From contig CADCVH010000101.1 in assembly GCA_902806085.1 (NCBI GenBank), forward strand, positions 1-64,000: DNA of 64,000 nucleotides, read 5' to 3'. The notes below the pieces were generated by a model. That model was not told where the DNA came from. It did no database searches and was given only the letters and a program-made list of their open reading frames with translations. Source of the stretch: an uncultured Rubrobacteraceae bacterium (GTDB taxonomy: Bacteria > Actinomycetota > Rubrobacteria > Rubrobacterales > Rubrobacteraceae). This document shows positions 42,372 through 50,720 of this stretch, piece by piece; positions within the stretch are counted from its first letter, which is position 1; every line of letters begins with the position of its first letter. Both the position numbers and the translations under genes were made by a program.

Positions 42372-43901
42372 GTGGACACCGTAATCAACGACTTCGTCCA
42401 GGTCCTGAGGGACCACCGCCTCAGGGTCTCCCCCGCCGAGAGCATCGACGCCCTGAATGCTTTACAGAACACCGGCATCGGGGAGCGCGAGACCGTGAAG
42501 GACACCTTGCGGGCTACGCTCGTAAAGAACGGGGAGGATGCCGGCACCTTCGACCGGCTCTTCGACCTGTTCTTCTCGATGCGGCCCGTGGTGGAGAAGC
42601 CGGGGGCGCGGGTGAGGGGTCACGACCACGATCACGACCACGGCCCGCCGCCGGCGCGGCTGGAGCTCGGGGAGGAGGCAGGCGGGCAGAAGCCCGACGA
42701 CGCGGGGCACACCCACGACAAGGACGAGTCGACGGAGATGCGCCGGTTCTTTGAAGAGGAGCGGATGCGTCCCTCCAACGACGTGCACGGGGACGCCGAG
42801 CGGATGCGGCTCTCGATGTTCTCGCAGGAGTTGATCCTGAACCGCAAACCGGGTGCTATGGAGAGCGCCCTCCAGCGCCTCACCTACCACATGCGCCTCC
42901 GCCGCTCGCGCAACATGTTCAACCCCGGCGGCCTCGTGCCGAACCCCGGCGGCGAGGAGATACCGCTCGACGTCTCCGCGGTCGACCTCGAAGACCTCAT
43001 CGGGCACCTGCACGAGCTTGAAGTGGACGAGGCGATAGTCGAGCAGCTGGAGGCCCAGGCAGAGAACATCCTGAAAGGTCTGCCTGAGCTCATAAAGCAG
43101 ATGCAGCGGCGGGACAAGCTCTTGAAGAAGGACGCCGGGGACGACTCGGAGGTGCGGCGGCGGGCTTTGCGGAAGATGCTGCGGTTCTCGGCCTCCGAGC
43201 AGCGGGAGATGGAGGCGGCGGTGCGAAGGATCGCGCGCAGGATCCAGGGCGCCCGGACCCGGCGCCTCAAAGAAGACCGCATCGGGCGCATCAGCGTGCC
43301 CCACACCCTGCGCCACAACGTCCGCTACGAGGGCGTCCCGTTCGACCCCGTGCTCCGCAGGAAACGCGAAGGCAAGCCGCGTGTAGCATTGTTATGCGAC
43401 ATTAGTTTGAGTACCCGGAACCTGGCGCGGTTCTGGCTGCACATGATCTACCAGATGCAGTCCCTGTTCTCGAAGGTGAGGACGTTCGTGTTCGTCGCGG
43501 ACGTGGCCGAGGTTACGCAGGTTTTGGAGGAGCACGACATGAACCGGGCGGTGGACGAAATCTTCTCGGGCCGCATCATCGACGCCGACGTGAACAGCGA
43601 CTTCGGCAAGGCCGCGGGCCAGTTCCGCGACGGGTTCCTGCCGACCATAAACCACCGCACGACCGTCGTGATCCTGGGCGACGGCCGCAACAACGGCAAG
43701 TGGGCCAACCCCCAGGCGCTCGAAGAGATCTCGCAGCACGCCCGCCAGGTCGTCTGGATCACGCCGGAGCCCCGTTGGGGCTGGTCTTTGGGCTCCTGCG
43801 ACATGCCCCTCTACGAGCCGATCTGCGACCGCGTCGAGGTCGTCCGTACCGTCGAGCAACTCGGGGGTGTGGCCGAGGGCCTCATCAAAGCCCGGGCGTG
43901 A
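42372..43901 (+). CDS. VWA domain protein, CoxE-like, with histidine-rich insert
   Basis: A 509-residue partner of the MoxR ATPase. The C-terminal VWA domain has the MIDAS motif DISLS (in ALLCDISLSTRNLARFW) and a late VVILGDGRNNG. Around residues 84-113 there is a metal-binding-looking insert (GHDHDHDHG and GHTHDKDE) not present in the cox copy. A charged helical region links the two. GTG 42372 is the start. The insert suggests storage or delivery of a metal ion, for example for the neighbouring metal-dependent dehydrogenase; this is inference. Confidence 0.88.
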   Translation: MDTVINDFVQVLRDHRLRVSPAESIDALNALQNTGIGERETVKDTLRATLVKNGEDAGTFDRLFDLFFSMRPVVEKPGARVRGHDHDHDHGPPPARLELGEEAGGQKPDDAGHTHDKDESTEMRRFFEEERMRPSNDVHGDAERMRLSMFSQELILNRKPGAMESALQRLTYHMRLRRSRNMFNPGGLVPNPGGEEIPLDVSAVDLEDLIGHLHELEVDEAIVEQLEAQAENILKGLPELIKQMQRRDKLLKKDAGDDSEVRRRALRKMLRFSASEQREMEAAVRRIARRIQGARTRRLKEDRIGRISVPHTLRHNVRYEGVPFDPVLRRKREGKPRVALLCDISLSTRNLARFWLHMIYQMQSLFSKVRTFVFVADVAEVTQVLEEHDMNRAVDEIFSGRIIDADVNSDFGKAAGQFRDGFLPTINHRTTVVILGDGRNNGKWANPQALEEISQHARQVVWITPEPRWGWSLGSCDMPLYEPICDRVEVVRTVEQLGGVAEGLIKARA

Positions 43902-44440
43902 GGGTGGAGAAGACGGAAGACCCGCCCTTCTCCCCCACCGACCCTTTCCGCTTCTGCCCGGCCGACGGGACGCGGCTAGAAGGCCCGCGCCCGAGCGGGG
44001 GCGCCTCCTGCCCCCTCTGCGGCCGGTCGTGGTACCGCAACCCGGCCCCGGCGGTCGGGGCCGTGATCGTGGACGGCGGCAGGGCCCTCGTGACCGTCCG
44101 CGCCCGCGACCCGGAGAAGGGCCGCCTGGACCTGCCCGGCGGCTTCCTGGAGCCCGGGGAACACCCGGCGGACGGGATCGTCCGGGAGGCGCGCGAAGAG
44201 CTGGGCGTCGAGCTGGAAGTGGACCCGACGCCCATCCTCCTTGCCCCCCACACCTACGGCCCGGAGGGGACCTGGGTGCTGGCCATCGGCTTCCGGGCCC
44301 GCATCTCGGGCGGGGAGCCACGGCCGGCCGACGACGTCGCGGCAATACGCTGGATCTCCGCCGACGACCTCGACACGGCGGACTTCGCCTGGGAGCACGA
44401 CCGCAGGGCGATCCGTACGGCGCTCGAAGGCCGGGACTAG
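43898..44440 (+). CDS. NUDIX hydrolase with N-terminal zinc ribbon
   Basis: A 180-residue protein. The zinc ribbon is FCPADGTRLEG and CPLCGRSWYRNP in the first 48 residues; the Nudix box is GGFLEPGEHPADGIVREARE followed by ELGVEL near residues 83-108, matching GX5EX7REUXEEXGU. These proteins resemble NADH pyrophosphatase (NudC)-like hydrolases but are shorter. Start GTG 43898 overlaps the TGA of the VWA gene (GTGA), so it belongs to the methanol dehydrogenase-linked operon. Confidence 0.9.
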   Translation: MRVEKTEDPPFSPTDPFRFCPADGTRLEGPRPSGGASCPLCGRSWYRNPAPAVGAVIVDGGRALVTVRARDPEKGRLDLPGGFLEPGEHPADGIVREAREELGVELEVDPTPILLAPHTYGPEGTWVLAIGFRARISGGEPRPADDVAAIRWISADDLDTADFAWEHDRRAIRTALEGRD

Positions 44441-44536
44441 ATGCCCCGCGGAGGCCCGAACCGCGCACTCGGCCTCCGGCCGTCGGCCTCGGTCCGATCA
44501 CGAACGGAGGGGTTCTGCGGCGCCTTCGGGGGCGGG

Positions 44537-44848
44537 TCAGCCCGGGGGGACGCGGGCGAACGTGTCCGGGTTCGGGCCGGTGCGGCCGTCCTCGCCCCGG
44601 TCGAGCGCGGAGATCGCGTCCATGTCGCCGGGATCGAGCCCGAAGTCGAACAACCCGAAGTTCTCCTTCATGCGCGAAGGCGTCACCGACTTCGGGAACA
44701 CGATGGCGCCTCGCTGGATGTGCCGCCGCAAGGCGACCTGCGGCGGCGTCTTGCGGGCCTTCTCGGCGATCTGGGTGATGGTAGGCTCTTCGAGCACCCC
44801 GCCCTGCGCGATCGGCGACCACGCGTTCCCCGTGGCGCTCCATGACAT
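44537..44848 (-). pseudogene. Aldo/keto reductase, C-terminal fragment
   Basis: A 103-codon frame equal to the last third of an aldo/keto reductase: AWSPIAQGGVLEEPTITQIA, then IQRGAIVFPKSVTPSRMKENF with the NADPH-binding Lys-Ser, and GEDGRTGPNPDTF at the end. The first two-thirds, including the catalytic Tyr/Lys/His, are missing; upstream sequence is taken by the Fur-type gene. The frame is open, but no functional enzyme can result. Confidence 0.85.
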
Positions 44849-44916
44849 GGGGTCGACACTTGCGCCGGTGTTTGGCTTCTGCCAATAATTCGCATGTGGG
44901 AGCGAGAGGATATCCG

Positions 44917-45351
44917 GTGGAGGCCTTGCACGAGCGTGGGGTGCGGGTCACGCCGCAGAGGGCCCACATCTGGCGGGTGCTGGTCGAGACCGGGGACCAC
45001 TTCACGGCGGAGGGCATCCGGGAGAGGGTGGGGGGTTTTTTGCCGGGCCTGGAGCTCTCGACGGTCTACCGCTCGCTGGAGGCCCTGCGGGCGGCGGGGC
45101 TCGTATCGGAGAGCCGCCTGCCCGGGGAGCCGAAGGTCTTCGAGGCCCGTCCGGCGTCGCACCCGCACCTCGTGTGCGACGGTTGCGACCGTATCCTCCA
45201 CCCCGACCCGGAGGTAGGACGCCGGATGATGGAGGCGCTAGACGCCGACGCGGGCGGCTTTGTGGTGCGAGAGTTGCACGTAATGGCCCGGGGGATCTGC
45301 GCCGAATGCGCCGGCGGGGGCGAAGGCGCGGCGGGTTCGTCCATGGCCTGA
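44917..45351 (+). CDS. Fur family metalloregulator (Nur/Zur-like)
   Basis: A 144-residue Fur-type repressor: winged HTH with VTPQRAHIWRVLVETGDHFTAEGI and LELSTVYRSLEALRAAGLV, then metal-binding HPHLVCDGCDRI (CxxC 87-90) and a second CxxC (CAEC, 128-131) that holds structural zinc. It directly precedes a NicO-type nickel/cobalt transporter, which makes Nur (nickel) or Zur function more likely than iron sensing. GTG 44917 has AGAGGA upstream; a start at 44842 is possible but overlaps the aldo/keto relic. An inverted repeat TTGGCTTCTGCCAA near 44873-44886 might be its own operator. Confidence 0.88.
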   Translation: MEALHERGVRVTPQRAHIWRVLVETGDHFTAEGIRERVGGFLPGLELSTVYRSLEALRAAGLVSESRLPGEPKVFEARPASHPHLVCDGCDRILHPDPEVGRRMMEALDADAGGFVVRELHVMARGICAECAGGGEGAAGSSMA

Positions 45352-45388
45352 CGGAACGGCCAGGCAACACGAGCGAGAGGAGGGGTGA

Positions 45389-46138
45389 GTGGGAGCGGTA
45401 GACGGCTGGCTAGAAGGCTTCATGCACGGCCCGGCGAGCCTGGGCACGATACTCTTGATAAGCGCGCTTCTCGGGCTGCGCCACGCCACTGACCCGGACC
45501 ATCTGGCTGCGGTAACCACGCTCATAGCCTCCGAGGAGGACCGGGGCGGGATGGAAAAGGCAGGCCTGATGGGCCTCCTGTGGGGCGCGGGGCACGGCAC
45601 GGCGCTCGTGTTCATCGGGCTGCCGCTGGTGGTCTTCAACCGTTACCTGCCGGAGGCCGTGCAGCGGGTCGCTGAGACCTTGATCGGGGCGATAATAATC
45701 CTCCTCGCCGTGAGGCTGCTCCTGCGCTGGCGGCGCGGCCTCTTCCACGTCCACGCCCACTCCCACGACGGCGAGACGCACCGCCACGTCCACTCCCACG
45801 CGCGCGAGGAGGCCCACGAACACGCCCACGCCGGACGGACGCCCCTCGGGGCCTACGGGGTGGGACTCGTGCACGGCATCGGGGGCTCGGGCGGGCTCAC
45901 GCTCCTGCTCCTGTCCACCATCTCGGACAAGGCCCAGGCCGCCGGCGCGCTGCTGCTCTTCGCCGCCGGCACCGCCGCCTCCATGGCGCTGCTCTCCACG
46001 GCCTTCGGCCTGGCCATAGCGGGGGGGCCCGTCGGGCGAAATTTCGAGAGGGTCGCGCCGGTGCTCGGCGTGCTCGGCGTGGCGTTCGGGGTGTGGTACG
46101 CGCTCGGCGCTTTGGGGATGGTGGTTTATCCGTTTTAG
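45389..46138 (+). CDS. NicO/UreH family nickel/cobalt transporter
   Basis: A 249-residue membrane protein with six or seven helices. The metal-recognition motif HX4DH is at residues 32-38 (RHATDPDHLAAVTTL) and a large histidine-rich loop (HVHAHSHDGETHRHVHSHA then HEHAHAG) follows near 110-140; GVGLVHGIGGSGG is the second conserved motif. It imports or exports Ni2+ or Co2+. GTG 45389 follows GAGAGGAGGGG. Order fur, nicO, DUF4242 suggests one metal-responsive unit. Confidence 0.9.
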   Translation: MGAVDGWLEGFMHGPASLGTILLISALLGLRHATDPDHLAAVTTLIASEEDRGGMEKAGLMGLLWGAGHGTALVFIGLPLVVFNRYLPEAVQRVAETLIGAIIILLAVRLLLRWRRGLFHVHAHSHDGETHRHVHSHAREEAHEHAHAGRTPLGAYGVGLVHGIGGSGGLTLLLLSTISDKAQAAGALLLFAAGTAASMALLSTAFGLAIAGGPVGRNFERVAPVLGVLGVAFGVWYALGALGMVVYPF

Positions 46139-46200
46139 CAGGTAGCCTTCAACCGCCAAGCAAGCAAACAGGACCGGGAGGTCCGGAGAGAGAGGACGCA

Positions 46201-46476
46201 ATGCCCAAGTACGTGATCGAGAGGGAACTGCCGGGGGCCGGAGACCTATCGGCTGAGGAGCTGCAGGGTATCTCGCAGACCTCCTGCAGCGTGCTCAACG
46301 ACATGGGCCCGCAGATACAGTGGGTCCAGAGCCAGGTAACGGACGACAAGATCTACTGCACCTACATCGCCCCGAACGAGGCCATGATCCGCCAGCACGC
46401 CGAACAAGGCGGTTTCCCGGCCAACAAGGTCTCCGAGGTTCGCTCGACCATCGACCCGACGACCGCGGAAGCGTAA
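46201..46476 (+). CDS. DUF4242 family protein (SCO4226-like, possible nickel binding)
   Basis: A 91-residue ferredoxin-like fold protein with the DUF4242 pattern MPKYVIERELPGAGDLSAEE and KIYCTYIAPNEAMIRQHAEQ. A Streptomyces coelicolor homologue, SCO4226, has been described as a nickel-binding protein, which agrees with the NicO transporter and Fur-type regulator just upstream. ATG 46201 has GAGAGAGGA before it. Confidence 0.85.
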   Translation: MPKYVIERELPGAGDLSAEELQGISQTSCSVLNDMGPQIQWVQSQVTDDKIYCTYIAPNEAMIRQHAEQGGFPANKVSEVRSTIDPTTAEA

Positions 46477-46559
46477 GGGGGCCCGGAAAACCCTGCCGCG
46501 CCCCTGGCGGGTGGTTCGCGAAGTTCCGCGGTTCTCGCGGCGTCCCTACGCCGGCGGTT

Positions 46560-46838
46560 TCAGTAACGGCTCGTGAACCACCTCTGCCACTTCCACCAGG
46601 GGACGTACACCGTGACGTTGCCGGCGGGCCAGGGCATGGATACGGCGGGACGTCCCTCCTTCTTCGCGTTCCGGTACTCCGCCTCCGTCGCCACCCAGAT
46701 CACGACGCCCCCCCGTTCGTAGGAGAGGGGGCCGGAGACGGCCCGGAAGCCGTGCAGCGTCTCGCCGTTCTCGGCGAGCAACTCCACCTGCTGGCCCGGG
46801 TCCGGCACGAGGGGCGGTCTGTTCTTTCCAAACGTCAT
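46560..46838 (-). CDS. Hypothetical protein
   Basis: A 92-residue protein with many tryptophans at its C-terminus (PWPAGNVTVYVPWWKWQRWF) and a beta-rich body (VELLAENGETLHGFRAVSGPLSYERGGVVIWVAT). It could be an SH3-like or small beta-barrel protein; no family recognised. Codon pattern and conserved-looking composition support a gene. The 210 nt upstream to the phosphoesterase gene hold repeated TTTTGGGTT-type sequence and nothing else I can name. Confidence 0.55.
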   Translation of the reverse strand: MTFGKNRPPLVPDPGQQVELLAENGETLHGFRAVSGPLSYERGGVVIWVATEAEYRNAKKEGRPAVSMPWPAGNVTVYVPWWKWQRWFTSRY

Positions 46839-47049
46839 CTACACCGGCCACGTCCGTGAGGGGTTTCGCGTCCCGCAGATTCTACCCGCCACCGCCGCGC
46901 TCGAAGCCTCGGTTTTGGGTTCTGAGGTTCCAGGCTTTTGGGTTTTGTGGTTATCGCTGCGGCCTGCGGCCTCCCCGCAGGCCACCGTAAGATTCAAAGG
47001 CCGGAGCGTGTGCCTGTAGGCCCGAAGCCTAAAACCTCGATGCCCCGCT

Positions 47050-47889
47050 CTACGCTTGCGGCGGGCGGAGGGTTAGCGCGGTGATCTCGGGCCTGCACCC
47101 GAACCGCAACCGCGCGTGGACGGTCCCGAGCCCCCTGTTGGTGTAAAGCAGCATCCCCCCAACCTCGTGCAGCCCGCGGGTGTAGCGCTGCGAGAAGGGT
47201 GGCAGAACCGCCTTTCCCAGGAGGGGAACCCGCACCTGCCCGCCGTGGGAATGCCCTGAGAGCTGCAGGTCGAAGCGCCCGGTCGCGGCGGCGACGTCGG
47301 CGAAGTCCGGCTCGTGGGCGAGCAGGATGGCCGCGCCGTTCTCCGGCAGCTTGCGCAGGACCAGGTCCAGGCGGCTACGGCCCTCCATCACGTCGTCGAT
47401 GCCGGCGACGTGGAGCTCCGCGCCGCCCCGTCTCAGCGTCAGGGCGTCGTTGACCAGTTCCGTGAGGCCGGCCTCCCGGATGCAGCGCCGGATGAGCTTC
47501 GCGTCCGTCAGGTAGTCGTGGTTGCCCAGGACGGCTACCACGCCGTCTGGTGCCGAGAGGTCGCGCAACGCCCCGACGAGCGTCTGCGTGTCCAGGCGCC
47601 TCGGGGAGTAGCTCGCGAAGTCGCCGGTGACGGCGATAAGGTCGGGGCGCTCCGCGTTGACCATCCGCGCAACGCGTCGCAGGCGGGCGGGTTTCGACCA
47701 GTCGTCCAGGTGGAGGTCCCCGATCTGGACGACCCGGTATCCGTCGAACTCCGGGGCCAGCCGGGGCAGCGCAAGCCCCAGACGAACCACCTCCAGCCGG
47801 CGGGGCTCCACTTCCCTGGCGTACAGCAACCCGCCCGCGCCCAGGAGCGCCGCGGCGGCGAGCCGGCGGGCGCGCCCCCGTTCCGGCAC
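47050..47889 (-). CDS. Metallophosphoesterase, YkuE-like
   Basis: A 279-residue phosphoesterase with an N-terminal hydrophobic anchor (AAAALLGAGGLLYA). Metal motifs: VVQIGDLHLDDWS near 53-65, VTGDFASY near 84, AVLGNHDYLTDAK near 119, LLAHEPDF, and LSGHSHGGQVRVPLLG near 210. Members of this group act on UDP-linked or lipid phosphates near the membrane. Three nucleotides separate it from the NAD(P)-binding gene upstream, so they form an operon. Confidence 0.9.
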   Translation of the reverse strand: MPERGRARRLAAAALLGAGGLLYAREVEPRRLEVVRLGLALPRLAPEFDGYRVVQIGDLHLDDWSKPARLRRVARMVNAERPDLIAVTGDFASYSPRRLDTQTLVGALRDLSAPDGVVAVLGNHDYLTDAKLIRRCIREAGLTELVNDALTLRRGGAELHVAGIDDVMEGRSRLDLVLRKLPENGAAILLAHEPDFADVAAATGRFDLQLSGHSHGGQVRVPLLGKAVLPPFSQRYTRGLHEVGGMLLYTNRGLGTVHARLRFGCRPEITALTLRPPQA

Positions 47890-47892
47890 CCG

Positions 47893-48543
47893 CTAGAGCC
47901 CCTCCAGCGCCTCCCGGATCGGCCTCTCTCCGGCCAGGATCTCGAACGTCTTACCGGACGTGTTCGGCGACTCCAGCGCGGCGGCGAAGGTCGCGGCCAC
48001 GTCTTCGCGGGGGATCTCGCCGTAGCGCCCGAGGGACCCCGCCGCGTCGATCCTGCCCGTCCCGTCCTCGTCCGTGAGCCTGCCGGGACGGATGACCGTC
48101 CAGTCCAGCCCGCTCTCCCGCAGCCGCCCGTCGGCCCGCCCCTTGGCCCGCAGGTAAGGCCGCATCGCCTCGTCGCGGTCCTCCGGGTCGCCGGCGCCCA
48201 TCGAGGAGAGCATCAGGTAGCGGCCCGCCCCGTTCTTCTCGGCCGCCTCCACGAGCTTCGCCGCCCCGCCGAAGTCCATAGTCTCCTTGCGGGCGTTTCC
48301 GCTGCCCGGACCGGCCCCGGCGGCGAACACTACCGCGTCGCAGCCCGCGACCGCCTCCCCGATGGCCCCATCGACCTCTTCGGTCTCGAGGTCCACGAGC
48401 ACGGCCTCGGCGCCATCCGCCTCCACGTCGGGCAACTGCTCCTCTCTCCGAACGAGGCCCCTGACCTCGTGCCCGTTCCCCACCAGCATCCGCACCAGGT
48501 GCCTCGCCGTCTTGCCCTGCGCCCCCGCCACCAGTACCTTCAT
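47893..48543 (-). CDS. NAD(P)-binding protein of the atypical SDR (YwnB/NmrA-like) group
   Basis: A 216-residue Rossmann-fold protein: KVLVAGAQGKTARHLVRMLVGNGHEVRGLVR at the N-terminus binds the dinucleotide, GCDAVVFAAGAGPGS follows, and RYLMLSSMGAGDPED and DWTVIRPGRLTDEDGTG complete the atypical SDR pattern. The usual YxxxK is replaced by YLRAK. Function is unknown; likely a reductase or redox sensor. Confidence 0.88.
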   Translation of the reverse strand: MKVLVAGAQGKTARHLVRMLVGNGHEVRGLVRREEQLPDVEADGAEAVLVDLETEEVDGAIGEAVAGCDAVVFAAGAGPGSGNARKETMDFGGAAKLVEAAEKNGAGRYLMLSSMGAGDPEDRDEAMRPYLRAKGRADGRLRESGLDWTVIRPGRLTDEDGTGRIDAAGSLGRYGEIPREDVAATFAAALESPNTSGKTFEILAGERPIREALEGL

Positions 48544-48610
48544 GCAATCTCCCTCGTTAGCCTTTTCCGCACAGTCTATTGCCTGCTCTGGCCCGTGACC
48601 GCCTTCCCAC

Positions 48611-48616
48611 TATACT
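48611..48616 (+). promoter_or_regulatory. -10 box of the interrupted restriction-modification gene
   Basis: TATACT at 48611-48616 lies 6 nt before ATG 48623, so transcription should start at or next to the ATG; there is no room for a ribosome site. A weak -35 (CTGGCC) is 17 bp upstream. Another likely leaderless gene. Confidence 0.5.
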
Positions 48617-48622
48617 TATCCT

Positions 48623-49072
48623 ATGCCGGATACGGACCCAACTGGTCGCCCCCACCGCAACCACGGCCTCTTCTCAGATCACTACCTGAACGTCACGCCG
48701 CCCGGGCGGCCGGACTGGCAGGCGCTCGCCGGGGAGGCGAACGTGGTGCTAGCAGAGATCTCGCGCGTCCTCGACGCCCACGCGCCGAGCCAGAACGAGG
48801 CCCAGACCGAGGAGGACCTCGTCAGGCCCGTGCTCCGCGCCCGCGGCCACGAGGGAACCTACGAGGTGCAGCCCGCCCTCGCCACCCCCGAAGGCACCAA
48901 GCGCCCGGACTACGTCTTCTACCGGGACGCGGCCTCGCGGGATGCCAACAAGGACCTGAGGCTAACGGACGATCTGCTGGCGGGAAGCTCCTTCGCCGTC
49001 GGGGACGCGAAGTTCTGGGAGAGGCCGCTGGACGCCTCGCTGAAGACCGCGAACCGAGACGCTTTCTCGAAC
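48623..49072 (+). pseudogene. Type IIG (Eco57I-like) restriction-modification enzyme, 5' fragment
   Basis: 150 codons of the N-terminal part of a large single-chain restriction-methyltransferase. The sequence LFSDHYLNVTPPGRPDW, then SQNEAQTEEDLVRPVLRARG, RPDYVFYRD and FAVGDAKFWERPLDASL matches the family's nuclease-like N-domain (PD...D.K: the acidic residues of RPDY and GDAK). The family normally continues DPFSNKNPSYQ...; here the reading ends after RDAFSN at 49072 and element sequence begins. The frame stays open to 49156 by chance. The continuation NKNPSYQTAFYVQHAG is found at 62766. Confidence 0.85.
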
Positions 49073-50718
49073 GGCAAAGATTCCGAGTACAAAAGCGCGC
49101 CGCTTACCTCTATCCCCTCCAGCGTCGGCGTGACTTCCAGCTTGAGCAACCTGTAGACCTCCGACTTCTCCTCCGGAGCGAGTTCATCGAGGCCACGGAC
49201 CACGGCCTCCGAGCGTAAGGCGAGCACGGCCTCCTTGTCTTGGACGAGCTCCTCTACCCTTCGCCGCCGCTCGGAGAGGTTAGCGAGTTCGGTTTGCGCC
49301 AAGGTCTTCGCGCGCTTCAGCTCTTCGAGCTTGTCCGCGAGTTCGTTCATGGTCATGAGGCCGGACGCCTGCTGTTCCTGGTAGGCCGCCCTTAAGCGGG
49401 CGCACTCGCTAACCTTGCCTAGGAGGATCTCCGATTCCCGGTCCGGGCCGTCCGCGCGCCAGGACGCCTCCTGCTCTATCAGGCGGTCCATGCCGGCGGC
49501 GAGCTTCTGCGGGTCCTTCAAGAGTCCGCTCACGAGCTCCCACACGTCGGCCTCCAGCCTTTCCGCCCGGATCATCTTCTGCTGGCAGTCGCGGGAGCGG
49601 TCGCGACGGCCACGGCAGAAGTAGTAGTGGTAGACGCGCCCCTTCGAGGCGTTGGCCCTGACGGTGTGCGTGCCCATGAGTATGCCGCACGAGCAACGGA
49701 CCATCCCGCGCAGCTCCCACGGCCGCGCCAGGTGCTTGCGCTCGGGAGCCCTGTGGGCGGCCATGCGCTCGCGGGCCTCCTCAACCGTCTCGCGGGAGAG
49801 CAGCGGGCTCGACGGGACGGGGACGGCGATCCACTCGTCCTTGTCTCGCGGGAGGTAGCGGGTCCTCTTGCGCGAGGGCCCATCCGGGACGTAGCTCGTC
49901 TTCTTCTCGTGGCGGTTCCACCAACGCACGCCGTAGTTCTCGCCGGGCTCCAGTCCAGCCGCGACGCTCGGTGAGACGAGAGCCCGCACCTCCTCGCAGG
50001 AGTGCGGTAGGTAGATGTCGCTCATAACCACGCGCTTTATGACGTCCCTGCGCCACGTCTGGCCGCCGCGCGGGGCGGGCACGCCGAGCGTGTAGAGCCT
50101 GCCTTGTATCGCGTTGGGGCCGAGTCCCTTGGAGGCCATACGGAAGATGTCCACCACGGTCCCCATCTCTCCCTCATGGACCACGAGGCCGTCCCTGGTG
50201 TCGTTGTAGCGGAAGCCGTAGGGCGCCTTCATGGTGGGGACTATCTTCCCCTCTCGCGCTTTCTGGAGCTTGCCACGGCGGGTCCTCTTGGCTATGTCCT
50301 GCTTCTCCAACTTCGCCACCCCGCGCCGGATGTAGCGCATGAACTCGCCCATCGGCGAGTCGTCGCCGGAGTCGTCGAGGGACCTAAGCTCCGTCCGGTT
50401 GTCCTCGAAGAGGGAGCGCAGGTACTCGTAGTGCCAGGGTTCGCGACTGATGCGGTCGAGGTCCTGCGCGAGCACCACGGACACCCCGCCGCCGGCGACG
50501 AGCTCCCGCACGCGGTCCATCCCGGGCCGCTCCAGGCTCGCGCCGGAGTAGCCGGCGTCCGTGACCCCTTCGAGGACCTCATAGCCCTCAGTGGCCGCAT
50601 GCGAGCGCAGGGCTTCCATCTGCTGGGCGAGGGAATAACCGGAGCGGGCCTGCTCGTCCGTCGAAACGCGGGCGTAGAGGACGGCCTTCTTGGGGCCGCG
50701 GCCGTTCGTGTTCGGCAC
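48919..50718 (-). CDS. Large serine integrase
   Basis: A 599-residue recombinase. The resolvase domain starts KAVLYARVSTDEQARSGYSL with catalytic Ser19; VVLAQDLDRISREPWHYEYL follows; the recombinase domain starts near 165 (KAPYGFRYND); a zinc ribbon has CSCGILMG and YFCRGRRDRSRDC; a long coiled coil covers about 430-520. It catalyses integration and excision, needing no host factors apart from a directionality factor for excision. Only residues 1-549 are encoded by the element: the last 50 codons are antisense to the disrupted restriction-modification gene. In the circular form the protein would end LPLMNSHDYKRTLRFRALLS and be 581 residues long. Confidence 0.95.
   Translation of the reverse strand: MPNTNGRGPKKAVLYARVSTDEQARSGYSLAQQMEALRSHAATEGYEVLEGVTDAGYSGASLERPGMDRVRELVAGGGVSVVLAQDLDRISREPWHYEYLRSLFEDNRTELRSLDDSGDDSPMGEFMRYIRRGVAKLEKQDIAKRTRRGKLQKAREGKIVPTMKAPYGFRYNDTRDGLVVHEGEMGTVVDIFRMASKGLGPNAIQGRLYTLGVPAPRGGQTWRRDVIKRVVMSDIYLPHSCEEVRALVSPSVAAGLEPGENYGVRWWNRHEKKTSYVPDGPSRKRTRYLPRDKDEWIAVPVPSSPLLSRETVEEARERMAAHRAPERKHLARPWELRGMVRCSCGILMGTHTVRANASKGRVYHYYFCRGRRDRSRDCQQKMIRAERLEADVWELVSGLLKDPQKLAAGMDRLIEQEASWRADGPDRESEILLGKVSECARLRAAYQEQQASGLMTMNELADKLEELKRAKTLAQTELANLSERRRRVEELVQDKEAVLALRSEAVVRGLDELAPEEKSEVYRLLKLEVTPTLEGIEVSGALLYSESLPFEKASRFAVFSEASSGLSQNFASPTAKELPASRSSVSLRSLLASREAASR
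49043..49095. other. Predicted attL of the 13.7-kb element
   Basis: Host half: the codons for RDAFSN up to AAC at 49070-49072. Element half: 49073 onward, with the arm TACAAAAG at 49088-49095, 16 nt from the AA dinucleotide 49070-49071. Only AAC is shared with attR. Orientation and symmetry with CTTTTGTA at attR support the position. Confidence 0.75.
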
Positions 50719-50720
50719 GG

